Assembly: GCA_027604185.1 (NCBI GenBank)
Contig: JADGKB010000015.1
Coordinates: 122,709-186,708, forward strand
Direction of reading: 5' to 3'
Length of the DNA stretch: 64,000 nt
Source of the DNA: Boothiomyces macroporosus
Taxonomy: Eukaryota; Chytridiomycota; Chytridiomycetes; Rhizophydiales; Terramycetaceae
Below the pieces are notes generated by a model. It worked only from the letters and a program-made list of their open reading frames with translations, was not told the DNA's origin and searched no databases. Below are positions 33,919 through 46,645 of the stretch, piece after piece; position 1 is the first letter of the stretch; each line of letters starts with the position of its first letter. The position numbers and the translations under genes are program-made.

Positions 33919-34835
33919 TTAATCCCGACCGATAATGTTCATAGCTAATTCATAAGCAGCAAAGGTAGCACCGTTAGCTGGACCAGCACGAAGCATACAA
34001 GCCAAGAAACCTTTTATCAGTCAAATTTTACCTCTATAGAATCCTGCGATACCTTCCATTGCAAATGTCTTTTTAAAGCAGTCCAAAGTAGACCTGTATT
34101 TAGCCGTGTTCTTGTCAAATGAATCAGTTTGAAGCTTGGACTTTACAACATCAATAGGGTAAATCATTATCCAGAGAACATATCCAGACAATGCACCATA
34201 AGTAAGCTGCTTTAATGGTGAAACTTGACTTCTAGTAATGCCTTCTCTATCCATTGTCTATGTCAAATAAATAGTACTCTCTTTATCATGTATTCATAGA
34301 CCATAAAGTAGATACCGTAGCCATGGAATTCACGGGCCAGTGTAATCATTTGGCCCTTATAGATTGAAGACCAGCCATATTGTTTGGCAGTTTTCTTTAC
34401 AAAATCCCAAGGACCAGAGAAACCCCCACCAGTTTGAACTTGTAATCTTGTACGAACATGTTCCATAGGTCCAGAAACAATAGAGTTGCAAATACCAGAG
34501 AAGGCGCCAGCTAAATATAGTTGTCCCAAAGACAAGTCCTTGCCCATGAATCTTTTTGCACTTTCTAATGCTGAAAATTGAATTGCTACACAGACACCAG
34601 CACCTAGAAGAGGTGTTAGTGTTCCTTTGTACAATCCCAAGAACCCTTCATTTTTCACAGTCTTTTTTACACAGTCAACCACGCCGGTGTAGAGTGGGTT
34701 TTCTCGTGGTTGGGTTTGTAGTCTTACTTTAACTGTATCAAACGGCTGTCCAGTGAGCACTTGCGCTACTCCTCCAACACTCCCAGCAAATAATTCCTTT
34801 AATGTTTGAGTTGAATTCTGCTTTTTTTCTGTCAT
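33919..34835 (-). CDS. Mitochondrial carrier (SLC25) protein, YMC1/carnitine-ornithine-carrier-like
   Basis: A 291-residue inner-membrane transporter with three tandem repeats of about 100 residues. The signature PxDxxKxR appears as QPFDTVKVRLQ in repeat 1 and YPIDVVKSKLQ in repeat 3; repeat 2 has the variant GPMEHVRTRLQ. Other landmarks are ELFAGSVGGVAQVLTG, GLYKGTLTPLLGAGVCVAIQF, GFYRGFLACMLRAGPANGATF. The RAGPANGATF segment is like the yeast YMC and ornithine/carnitine carrier group. Substrate is not deducible; an amino acid or acyl-carnitine is likely. Introns are at 34258-34277 and 34011-34031. AATAAA overlaps the stop codon on the minus strand. Confidence 0.9.
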
Positions 34836-35100
34836 TTTTCAGAGTGAAAAAAATTCAGATCAAGGTGATCTTTTATCTCTGAATCTAAGGAATTCATTGC
34901 TCCAGAAAGTGGTTTTCATTACCGCATGTGCATTTGGAGACTCTCCATTGTAGTTTTTTGTGGTGCGCATGCCGTACACTTTCCGCATTGTCTTTAATAG
35001 TTGAACTGTTAGCTGAATTCAAAATAACGTAATGAATCTATCTTTGCAGTTCAGTTTTGATGCCAACACGTCGTGAACGCCTCAAAAAAGTTTGAAAATA

Positions 35101-38100
35101 ATGAAGTCGTCCTTTGAGTTTCCGCCAAGGGACAGGTCATTTGAACAAAAGAATGAACCAGCAACAGACTCTGCAATCCAAAGAGAAATCATAGAGCACG
35201 CTTTCTGTGAATTTGTCAAAGTTTCAGAAGTTAAAATCGCTTCAATGCAATATCTGGGATTGGATGCAAATGAAGATTTATCAAAACCTATGCGGATAGG
35301 ATCCGATGTGGAATTCGACGCCAAAGTATTTGCACTGGCGTCTATTGCAAAGCACTGCCCAAAGCTTTTAATTGATAGTGTAATGTTGTGGAGGAGTACG
35401 AGGAACAAAAAACAAGAGCCAGTACCAGAGCAAATGTACTTGATACTAAATTAGACGAGCATTATACCCAAACTTGGGAGTGTCTGATTTAGAGAGCAGG
35501 ATTAAAAAGAGGAACAGCTTGTTGTCCAATTTCATACTATGCCGCATTTTAACCCAAATATTACTCAGTTTAAGTGGAAAAGTTTTGAGCAACGAGCTTG
35601 GGAAAAAGCTCGAAGACTTGATATTTGGACAGATAAAGCCAGCGGATGCGTATATGTTGATTAATCCAGGGAAACTGTAGCGAGGAATTTGAGTGTAAAT
35701 GCCCACGTAAATTGGTTTTCAGAATTGTTGGGTGTGTTATCAAATACCAGATTTTCAACTATATCGGATAGGTTATTGTCTGAAATCAAGGAAGTGAAAG
35801 GTGTAGACCGCGTTAGTGAAATGAATCTGGAGCTGAAAATACGCTGTACTCACTATTTGAAATTAAAGGTGTGCATCATATTTAACACAGATATACCCAA
35901 TGGCTGCTTTGGAAGAAGCGGCTGACTTTCTCCAAGGTTTGGCAGAATTATTCCAAAATGCCAATAGTATGAAGATAAAGATAGCATTTTGTTATCTATT
36001 CAACCAGCTATTGGAGCCAATCGCCAAGGTTGCCGATGCTGAGGTCAATTTACCAGTTTGGCAAAAAACCATCGAATCTATTTCACCAAGAGTTATGCGA
36101 ATGGTCAGCAAAGCAAAAAACTTGAATGTTGCACTACCTTTACTAACAACTCTCTTTTGCGTATCCAAGAAGGACTATTTTTTGAAACACTGGCCACACT
36201 TGATTGAAATATTGACATCAAAATTCAGAGATAAGCAACTGAAATCAATCGCGCTAACTTCTTTCTCGAGACTTGTTTGGGTAAGTTCTGTTTAAGATCT
36301 AGGTATATCTATTTAGGTGCTTTGAATCCCCATCCTCGGTGGTACAAAAAAGAATAGACTATTTCACGAAAATACTATTTCCAAGCAGGTTCACACTGAT
36401 GCCAAGCGAATGTGACTTTGACATATTTGTCCGTATTGTATATTTTATGTTGGTAAAGTACCCAGAATATGGAAATGAAAATGTCATATTGCACCTGTTA
36501 AAGTCTGATGTCAGCACCAAAGTATCACAGGAAGATTCGTTTTCAATGTCAAAATCAGACAATTCCCACCATTCTGTGGAATTGCCGAACGCAGAAAGGA
36601 TGTTTATAGCATTCAGAGCATTTTTACTGATATTAAGAGATGTAGAATCCAGCCTGGGCGAAAGTTCTGCAGATGGAAAATATGTTAAAACTGCTGGAAC
36701 GGTGTCTGCTGTTCATTCCAACTCTGGGTTAGTCCTAGTGGAGGGAAAGTTGAACTTGATTTCTCCAAGGTTCCCAGATAATTTTAATATTATATCATAC
36801 AGCATTGAAACATTGGAAATGATTGGGACAAGGGAGCAGCCAAGTAAAAATATTAATGCGAATTGCCAGATTAATGGCCCTATAACAGCAGATTTAAATG
36901 CTCGAATGGGAACCAGCATGCGCGAAACGCTAGATTTGATTAATGAATATGCTGGTAGCGCATTTTTCATTTTGGATTCGGCTGTGGGTAATTTACTTTG
37001 TCAAGAACATAATACCCCTCAAATTGTACCGCCGCCTGTAAACAATACTCAATTTTTGACAAATTCAACCACTCAAATTTCTGCTACTGGATCTTTTGGT
37101 GGCGGAACAACATTTGGATCGACCACGACATTTAATCCAACAGGGTCATTCAACGGAACTCAATCGTACATGAACAGTAGTGCGACATATATTGGAGTCA
37201 GTTCCTCACCAAACATTTCATTTACGAACCGACCTCGAAACACAGTAGTTGATGCGTTGAATAATTTTACTGGAATAACAACCAAACCTGAAACATTTGG
37301 AAATGAGACTATGGCCGAGAGCAAATCAAGTGATTATCATGAAGCCACATATATAAGATTACTGCAAGTTATTGTTGATAGTATACCTAGGTTTCAGCCC
37401 TCAGGAATCACAGCAAGCAAACTTGTAGAAATGGTCTCAAAATACGTTTTGCATGGGGATCAAATGCTGCAGCAATCTGCAATAAAGATGCTCAGCAGGG
37501 TTTCGGTTGTTAAAAGTAAAGAATTAGCGGATAACTACTGGCACTTCAACGATAAAGAATCTGTTGTTTCTTCCGTAATTCGAATTTCCACTAAAACGAT
37601 TCAGTATACGTTGATTGAAAACTACGAAAAACTATGGCCAAACAAAGAAATTCTGGATTCGAGTTATACTATATTTGCAAATACTTACCTCGGCCTTTTG
37701 GATATATGGATAAATGAGATTAAATCGAATCCAGAAAAATGTCCTGAAATCAGAGACCCAATTAAAATTGTAAAAGATATCGAAGCCATTGGTTTGTTCT
37801 TTATGTGTGGTGCGACTCCGTTAATTAGGGAATACGGAATCAAGATTCTCCGAGTGGCTCTGGAGTTTAGCAAGAAACTAGAAAGTAAAAATTACAAAAC
37901 AAATACTTTAAACCCTTCCCATCCTAGTCCATACCCATTGGATTCTAAAGATCGGCTGTCAACATTCCAGGGAGGGAATCGCGCTTCCATTTACAAAAAG
38001 TATTCCATGCTGTCTTTTGAAAACTTTGCCTCCACAGATAGACCTTATGTATCCATAATAGATATATTGAATGACCAAGGGATCAAACTCGTTCGGGATA

Positions 38101-41100
38101 ACTACTTTGACCCCATGGATCTCGCCAGCACCAGACTTGAACTGGATGAAAACATCACACAGAGAAAAGAACATCAAACAAAGCTATTTGCAATGGAGCA
38201 GCCTTTGATTGAAGTCGCTGTTTCTAATGATCCAAGAGATCTTTCTCTTTGGGCAAGATGTTATCCAGACTTGATTAAGATATTGCTACAGTACGGCAGT
38301 GTAGACACATTAAAGTACTGCTTTTATGATGTTTGGAAATATTTAGAAGCAATACATCCGATTCTGTCGTCGATCTCGTCTGAATCGATGCTAGTACGAA
38401 CTAAATCTTTGCCATCCATGAAAAAAGCAGAAAGGACTAGTACAGCTTCAGCACCCTCATCTATCGATACATTGGTGGAGCAATGGAGGTTTTTCCTGGT
38501 GTTTGCTTACAAATGTATACAAGTCACAGGGGAGCAATCTGCAAATTCAGAAAACGCACTTACACCTTTTGCCGTTAGATCTACAAGCGAATTAAACAAG
38601 AATATAATCCCGTTCTTGTCTAGCGAAAAGTATGAAATTCGCAAAGCGGCTGTAATTGCCATGGGTTCTATGCAGCCGGCGGGATATGAAACTTTTCTCA
38701 GCGACATTCAACCATATTTACAATATGTTATAAAACATTCTCAAAATCCGACAAGAAAGACTTCACCCAAAGACGCCGGGATCGAGCGAATGCGAACAGA
38801 GCTTCCGCATTTGTTGTCGTTCATTGCATCTTTCCCGCTGGAAGATTCCCTCAGGAACTACAGGAATATGAATCCAATCGTGGAGTTTATACGCTCCATG
38901 TACGTGTTCCTGTCGGACCCAGAGGTTCAATCGGACTGGAGACACCAAATCGCTCGATATTACTTTTGCGCATTTGTTGAGCGCTTTTACAAGTTTTTGA
39001 CGCAAGTCCTCAGCAAGAAAGAGAACGAAAATGTAGAGCAATATTTCCCGTTCAAATTAAGGCTAGAGCTATTTAACTTGTTTGAAAATTGGAGTGCGCA
39101 TGGTGTGGATTCAGAACGATCTAGGCAGAGAGAAGCTAATATGATCGGCAGCGTTCTCGATAACATCAGAGACATTAACGAAAGAGCCACTTTAGGCAAC
39201 AAGATGGAAGTTTATCGTCGGTCAGTGCAGCTGGTGTCCTTGAAAGCTTTGGCAGTACTGTGTAAAGGTCCACTCACCCACGCTTCAGAACCAAATTTGG
39301 CTTTTGACATTAACCGATTAATAGCATTGATCAATTCTTTGCTGGAGTCAGCATTACCGAGGTACAACTTAATTGGAAGGTCTGCAATTGAAAATATTTT
39401 GGCATTTAATCAAGAATCCGAAGACTTGTTTGAAAAAATTGTTCAAAATTCTTATACAACCAGTGATAATTCCTCAAAATCGAACAGTATAACTGTTGGA
39501 AATTTTCTAGCGTTGGTCGACTTGATTTCAAAACAAGAAAGTTGGAAGCACTCCCACGCAAAGATTGTTTGCCTTGCAATTTTCCACATTGCCAGTGATG
39601 ACTTGGTACTGCGAAGAGGGGCTTCACGACTACTTCATGCCATTGATCAAAAAATATTTGGAATAACCGTAAAGAATTTCACTTTTACGGAAGATGTTAT
39701 AGAATGGTACAAAAACTCCCCAACTGAAGAGGAGCTTGAGGGGACTGAAATTGACCACGACTTGGCTGAAGCAGACGGAGAAAAACCATCAGATCTGGCG
39801 GAGCAACATTATTCTTTCGAAGCATCCACAATTACCAGCACTCTTCCTACCATTTACAAAAATGCTCAAAGAAAGGTTTCCCAAAGATTGGCTACTGAAC
39901 ACCCAGACCTCACGCATCAGGTGAAAATAGGTTAACAATAGATTTGCTCTGAACTAACCTACAGAATCCATACAATTAGTAGTAAAAGTGTGAGCTCCAA
40001 ATGCGCTGATCTATTACGTGCCATTGAACCATGGCTTAAGAACGTCACTTTGGTTGGAGACTTTTCTTGTCAAATCCCTGAAGATGGCAACTTTAGTGCG
40101 CCCGAGGGTCAAACTATTTCTTGGACCATTATTCATAACCTTTTCTACCTCAGCATCAGGTTCGGTGAAATTTTTAGCCCAGAAGTCGAGAAACTGTGGA
40201 AAATTATCGTTGAAAGTGATTCAGACAAGACCCCAGAAGATAGTTTAAAACGACGAGTTGAAATCATCATTGATATTATAATCTACATTACGATAATCAC
40301 GCAAAATCCCAGTGCAATGGAAATAGCGAAAACGGTGGGTGTTTATATTTGCAGAACCGAAGCTCGTCCGATATTTTTGGAAGCAATAATTTCCAGACTG
40401 ACACCAAAAAGTATTATGCAACCACCCGATATCCTTTTGAACCAAATTACTGCCGCCAAATTCAAACCAGCCCAATCAATGTTTGTAGCTGATATGGACT
40501 CTGTGTTGACCAAGTTTGCTGGAAGGGCTCGGTATAGTGTTGGCCATATTGCAATTAGTTTGTTGGTAGATGTTAGTATCGAGATTGAGAAATTCGCAAT
40601 CACGTCTCATTTGCCTCTATTATTATCCTTTATATTTGTGCAGCTGGATGGGAACGTGATGAAGTGTGAAGATTTGCGTATGCTACTGGTGAATTTGATA
40701 CAGGCTGTTTGTGGTAGCGACCCAGTGCACAAGGAGAGCGTCGAGGCAACCTTGGCAGCACTTAGTTTGAAGGTAACTTTTTTTAATTATTAGGAAGGTA
40801 AAAAGGCTTGGAAATATGAAGATCCGTCTGCTGATAACTTTGAGCTGCAAAGTACTGGCCAGATGTGTGCTTTGGCTATGGAAATTGTAGATATATTTAT
40901 TCCATACTCGCCCAACCTGTTGAATGAATGGTGTGAAACTCTGCTCATCTGGGGAACCCATTGTCCCGGTAATCATATTGCCTGCAGATCTTTACAAATT
41001 TTCCGCACCCTCAACCCTACAATTACAGACAGAATGCTTTCGCAACTGCTGCACTGTCTTTCGTTTTCTATTTCGGACGTTACAGTCGGCATTCAAAGCT

Positions 41101-42275
41101 TTGCCATCGACATATTACTCACGCTTAGTGTTGTTATAAGAGGATTATCGAAAACAGAATTGCTGGAATATCCTCAATTATTTTGGACGTGCATAGCTGT
41201 TTTAAGTTCTGTTCATGAATGGGAATACTTTGAAGGGTTGACGATTTTCGATTTGTTGACGGACAAGTATGATTTTACAAAGAGGGTTGTGGTAGAAAGC
41301 CTTTTGAAAAACAAGCCTCCGAAATGGTCTCCAGAATTTGACGGAGTGCTGTCTTTGCTGATCAGAGGAATGCAATCAAGCAAAACGGAAGCAGTAGCAT
41401 TGGACCTAATGAACAAGACTGTTGCAACCGTAGATAAGGCCATTTTTGACATGCACCCTTACAGCTTTATGATTGTAGCAATCTCAAATTTCCCAAAAGT
41501 ATTAAATATTTTCAATACCTTGGGAAGTCCTCTGGAACCAGATATCGCATTTTCAGATGGCTGCCTGCAACGTGCCGATAAACTTGCTCAGGCTGCAACA
41601 GTTACAGGAAATGAACAGTTTGCACACTTTTATAACGCTATTGCAAATCTGAGGTTTAAGAAGGCAGAGGACTGTACATTACAATTTGTGAAAATATTGC
41701 GAGAATCGTTCCCAAAATACCTTTGGAATGCTGTAAAGTTCTCCATCTCATTGCTGGCAAATACTTTACCATACTACCAAAAAGGACTATTGCAGCTGCT
41801 TCAAAGTCTGGTGCAAGAAGTTTCGCTATTGGCGCTCCCTCAAGATATGGTACTTGATCATAAGAACAACTGGCTACAGCCTCTGATGGCTCTACTAGAT
41901 ACGCAATTTGCTGGAGAAGCATCCGATGTAATTGATATATTGCTATCAGGAAGAATTAAATCTGCAGAACAGGATCTTGTACAAGCTGTTGGAGGGGCAC
42001 AGACAATGTACTCTCATTTCAAGCTGGGCAATACGGCATCGGTAGCTGTTTATACTTCAACAGGTTGGGTTCTTGGGGTTGATCAATCAATCACTATCGA
42101 TATTGCCAAAAAGAGAATGATTAGCGTAGTAAAATCTTGCTCTAGTTCTTTACATCCAAAGCGAAATTTAGAGTATCTACGCAAACCAAAATCAACAGCG
42201 ACAGTGCTAGATTTGAAAGAGCTTAGTAAAGGGTTTGAGGAATTGGAAGCTTTCTTTAGAAGGAAAACTAATTGA
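35101..42275 (+). CDS. TAO3: Cell morphogenesis scaffold TAO3/Mor2/Furry
   Basis: A very large HEAT/Armadillo-like protein, about 2,349 residues after splicing, that in fungi scaffolds the NDR-kinase (RAM/MOR) pathway controlling polarity. Recognised segments include the N-terminal LGVSDLESRIKKRNSLLS, LIFGQIKPADAETVARN, KIYPMAALEEAADFLQ, LVWVYLFRCFES, ELTYRI plus AIEPWLKNVTLV, and the C-terminal helical repeats. A Ser/Thr/Asn/Phe-rich spacer (about 37,000-37,250) and Ser-rich linkers interrupt the repeats. Introns are at 35436-35454, 35650-35669, 35869-35890, 36281-36302, 39921-39941 and 40773-40793. Its flagellate setting makes a role in zoospore or tube polarity plausible but unproven. Confidence 0.92.
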
Positions 42276-42724
42276 TCACTAATATATTCATATTCCCAGA
42301 GTGCTCGAACATTGGTAAATTTGAAATCGAATTTTTTCAAGACAGGAAGTTGCAGTTCAGCCCGCTGAATTATGCAATCACTTCCCAACGCTATCGGAGT
42401 TAATATAACATCTATGGCGTCGATTTATCCATAGTTTTATTTTTTAATATTGTTGGTAATCCATGCTATTAATAATTGGTCAATGCGCTTGAGGTTGAAA
42501 ATAAATGGAAAGATTAAATTACTTCAAAACAGGGATTTAGGCTCGCATGAAATTTGTACTCGTGCGCATTATGTTTCAAAAGCGCTCAGGATGCTCTTCC
42601 TGATACTGTTCAAATTTGCGCAAGTCCAACCAACTGAAACGTTCCTCTCTTTTAAAAGTGGCTTGGAGTTTTTAATCCAATTCGAAAAATACTATAAAAA
42701 CCAAGAGGCTTTCAGAATAGACAA
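42276..42724. other. Intergenic region between TAO3 and UDP-glucose dehydrogenase
   Basis: About 449 nt. A plus-strand frame from 42450 to 42731 (containing FLSFKSGLEFLIQFEKYY) lacks any family match and overlaps the next start codon, so I treat it as chance. No RNA gene or repeat was seen. Confidence 0.35.
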
Positions 42725-44171
42725 ATGTTGACAGCCTTTTCTCCGAAACTAAAGATCTGCTGCATTGGCGCCGGTTACGTAGGTAAATTATTCCTAAGAC
42801 AGGCGGACCTTCCTGTGCCGTTATTGCTTACAAATGCCCAGACATTCAAGTAACTATTGTGGATATCAACGAGCAAAGAATCAAGGAGTGGAATTCAGAT
42901 AATTTGCCAGTATACGAGCCAGGCTTGGACGAAATAGTGTTTGCTTGCAGAGGAAAGAATCTGTTTTTCTCAAGCGATGTTGATTTTCACATTAACGAAG
43001 CTGATTTGATTTTTGTCTCTGTAAATACACCAACAAAGAAATCTGGGCTGGGAGCTGGATTCGCTTCTGATTTAGCATACCTGGAAAGTGCTACCAGAAG
43101 AATAGCAAAGGTAGCCACTTCTTCAAAAATTGTTATTGAAAAGTCTACTGTACCTTGCAAGACTGCGGAAAGTATGCGTGCTATTCTAGATGCCAACAGC
43201 AACGATCTCATTAGGTTTGATATCTTGTCCAACCCAGAATTCTTGGCTGAAGGAACTGCGATCAATGATTTGTTGCACCCAGACAGAGTATTGATTGGTT
43301 CTTTGACTACCCCAGAAGGTATTCGTGCTAGATCTGTTTTGGCTTCTGTCTACGAACATTGGGTGCCAAAAGAAAAGATAATCACAGCAAACTTGTGGTC
43401 CTCTGAATTATCTAAACTCGCTGCTAATGCTCTATTAGCGCAAAGAATTTCCTCAATCAACTCATTATCTGCGATTTGTGAAGCTACTGGTGCTGACGTG
43501 GATGAAGTCGCGTTTGCTTGTGGCCTTGACAGCAGAATCGGACCAAAGTTTTTAAAAGCTAGTGTCGGATTTGGAGGCTCGTGTTTCCAAAAAGACATTC
43601 TCAACTTGGTCTACCTTTCGGAATCATTAAATCTACCTGAAGTTGCAGCATACTGGAACCAGGTAGTTATAATGAATGAATACCAAAAAGAAAGATTCAC
43701 ATCCAGAATCATAAAATCATTATTTAACACAATCACAAACAAGAACTTGGCCATTTTTGGATTTGCATTTAAGAAGAATACTGGTGACACTAGGGAATCA
43801 GCAGCAATCACTTTAATCAAATACTTTTTAAGAGAAAACGCAAACGTTAGAATATACGATCCTAAAGTACCAAAAGAGCAAATCGTCCGCGACTTGACCG
43901 ATCCTGAAGTAGCTTCTGTCGAAAAATGTAAGATTTTCTAATTGTAGTCAATCAAAGGGTGCAAATGTTTGATTGTCCCTATGAAGCAGCCAAGGGAACT
44001 GATGCGATTGTTATCGTTACTGAATGGGATGAATTTAAGGTGTTGGACTACCAAAAGATTTATGGCGAAATGAACAAACCGGCATTTGTTTTTGACGGCC
44101 GCTCTATTGTTGATTATAATGTTCTAAAGAAGATTGGATTTAAAGTAAGCGTAGTAGGAAAGGCAATTTAA
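42725..44171 (+). CDS. UDP-glucose 6-dehydrogenase
   Basis: A 468-residue NAD enzyme oxidising UDP-glucose to UDP-glucuronate for cell-wall or matrix glycans. The Rossmann start [18 protein letters not shown] is interrupted by an intron (42783-42802). Other signatures: [41 protein letters not shown], the catalytic Cys in [11 protein letters not shown], and [16 protein letters not shown] second 20-nt intron (43928-43947) joins the C-terminal nucleotide domain with VTEWDEF and FDGRSIVD. It is on the same strand as TAO3. Confidence 0.96.
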
Positions 44172-44351
44172 CTCATTTGCTAATACATTGATTTTATCTT
44201 TCCATGTATCTCAACTGACACATGTCAAATCCTGTGCACCATAAAAATCCCATAATTTGAAAACTGTAGTAAACGCAAATCCATTTTGATTATAATCTCA
44301 CCATAGTGACATAATGTGATTGTATTAAAAACAAAAAAAGGACCAAATCCT

Positions 44352-44985
44352 CTAATTCTTGTAACCACGAGAAGCACGACGACCACGAGCACGTTCTTGT
44401 TTGCGTCCCTTGGATCTGACATAAGGTCTAAAGGGTTAAATAATATGCTTACTTTGCGTGGGATCCTGGTTTACCTGGGGTACCAAAGTGTTTGACAGCT
44501 TCACGGTTGTTCTTTGGTCCACGTAACAAAACAGTTCCTTTTCCTAATGGTGAACGAAGTGCAAGTTGATCAAAAGTCAAAATTTCACCTCCTGCCTTCA
44601 AAATTCTAGCACGAGCAGTCTTGGTAACACGGAGAGCAGCAACAGTCATCTTTGGGACTTCAAGCAAACGGTCATCATCTGTAACAGTTCCAACTAATAC
44701 TGCAATCTTGTCTTCCTTTCCTTCAAGGTATTTTACGAGGCGAGCAATAGAGAGTGGTGGTCTATTAACTTTTGACATAAACAAACGTTTAAGAACGGTT
44801 GCATTGAATTTAGAGTTGGTTCTTCTGGCCAAGAAACGGTAAAGTTTAACCAAAAGTCTCAAGTAAACATCTTGGGATTTTGGTTCGGAACGATTGCGGA
44901 TCTTGACGTGATGCTTGGTTGCTAAATCTACACCCTAATTGTTAGTTCTGTTTTTTTGAATTATTGTTGTATTTGTCCTTACCAT
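44352..44985 (-). CDS. RPL18: 60S ribosomal protein eL18
   Basis: A 186-residue large-subunit protein. Conserved text: [22 protein letters not shown] in pieces, [51 protein letters not shown], and the basic C-terminus ending RASRGYKN. The start ATG is separated from the second codon by a 48-nt intron (44935-44982), the longest single intron I found in the window. A 25-nt intron sits at 44428-44452. Longer introns right after the start codon of ribosomal-protein genes are common in fungi. Confidence 0.97.
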
Positions 44986-45178
44986 TTTGAAAAGTAAACT
45001 TTGCAGTCTTTGTTTTTTTCAATTCTACTCGGAGGAAAAAAAAGGTGCCAATCAAAATAATTCACGTGATTATGATGATTGGCTGAAATAATTTTCTCCG
45101 AGCAGAGTATGAGCTAGTGATTGAAATCACTTGTAGTGACCTGTATGATTTTAAAAACAAAATAATAATTACCTCTAT

Positions 45179-46616
45179 TTATTTTTTTAAATATTCAACA
45201 AACGATTCCATCAGTTCAGAGCCGCCCATTTCACCGAGTTCCATTATCTGATTACGGTATGGTTTCAAGTCTATCTTTTTCAAAGCCATTTCGTCTACCA
45301 GCTCAAGCGCTGATACTAAATCCCCACTCACTCTGCAGCATTCCAATAGCAGGTCGTATGGCTGGTCCGCAATTTCTCTTTTGAATTCCTTCAGCATGTA
45401 CTGAGTTAACCGCTTGTCTCTTGTTGATATTTTTAGTACCATATGGTAAATATCTCTAGTTAATGGTATATCTGATGTTTCCATATCAGTGATCCGTTGA
45501 AAAGCCTCAGTGTAATGCCCCAGTACAAGCAGCGATTCTATCAAGTTGTATAATGATCGATATGAGTGTGTCTTGCTGTTTTGAAGCAGATATTCTTCAA
45601 CTTTAAAAATGAAATCCTTGTCCTTGTTTTTGGAATGTTTACAGGAAGCAAATACCAGTGCAAACGATTCGCTGTTTGATGGTATCCCCGATCTTTCCAT
45701 TGACCGGAATATCTCCCAGCATCGTAATTGAGGGCAAGTTTCTGCAATTTTAGCCAAGCTATTTCCAGTGTCTGTACTAGTTGGTATAGAGTGCACTTGG
45801 TCGTTTCCCATTTCACTCATTAGCAAATTGAAAATTTCTCTATCGGGCATGAATCCAGTGCGCAAATAGCCATCAAATAAATCTATAACTCTGTTGATAT
45901 CCATCTTTCCAGCATCTTTTAAAAGCAAAGCTAGCTTCACCAAATTGTTCAATGATTCATTATTCTTGTCGTTGAACCCTTCCAATAATGAAGTCGCTTC
46001 AACAACAAAAGTGCTTTTATCCATCTTTGAATAATTCTTTACCAAATACTCTAGTTTTTTACCTGAATAAACATTGTACAGGGATAATTTAAAGTCATTC
46101 TGGTTCGTAAACAAATAAGGCAGCAGCAGTTTGGATAGATCTTGGAATACAATGAAATCTTGGTCAAGAGCTTTTGCAAATATTTCATTGATTAATAATT
46201 CAGCTGATTTTTGCACACTACTGTGCCAATGTACGGTATTCAAATCATTAATTGTATCATTCAAGTTTGTTTTCAAATCCGATAATGAAAATATTCTCGT
46301 CATTAGTCTGAACCTGGTGTATTCTAGTTTATCTCCGTTTGAGGTGAGTATCTGATTGGATATACTTGAAATTTCCTCTTGTATTATTTCCTTTCGCTGG
46401 TTGCTATTCAACTAGGATTAGGAAATATATTACAATTAGGGATAGGGTAAGTTTACCAATAGAATCGTTTGGTCCTTTTAAAAGCTTCTGGGTTTCTCTG
46501 AAAAGCTTCTGGTCCTTGGACTTTATTAGCGTTTCGCCAATTCCAAAGTAATGATTGGATGTCAACAGGTGCTGGTTTTTTCTTATATTTCTAACGTACT
46601 TTTTCAACGAAACCAT
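45179..46616 (-). CDS. Helical-repeat (PPR-like) protein
   Basis: About 471 residues of predicted alpha-helical hairpins. Segments such as GRYSEAF-type GHYTEAFQRITDMETSDIPLT, RCWEIFRSMERSGIPSNSESFALV and LVSALELVDEMALKKIDLKPY have the spacing of 35-residue PPR motifs, which bind organellar RNA. The N-terminal exon (MVSLKKYVRNIRKNQHLL) is basic and could be a mitochondrial presequence. The intron at 46412-46433 (22 nt) joins it to the main exon; reading through gives a false stop. Its start is only 30 nt downstream of the HAT1 stop codon on the same strand. I do not assign a yeast ortholog. Confidence 0.6.
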
Positions 46617-46645
46617 TCTGATTGACAAAAAAATTTGAAAAATAT

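Noticed and set aside
42276..42300. Extra 3' exon of TAO3 after 42275
   Set aside because: There is an AG after a TTCCC stretch, but no GT donor precedes the stop codon in the last exon.
42450..42731. Plus-strand ORF of 93 codons before UDP-glucose dehydrogenase
   Set aside because: No family match, no poly(A) signal, and it overlaps the dehydrogenase start codon.
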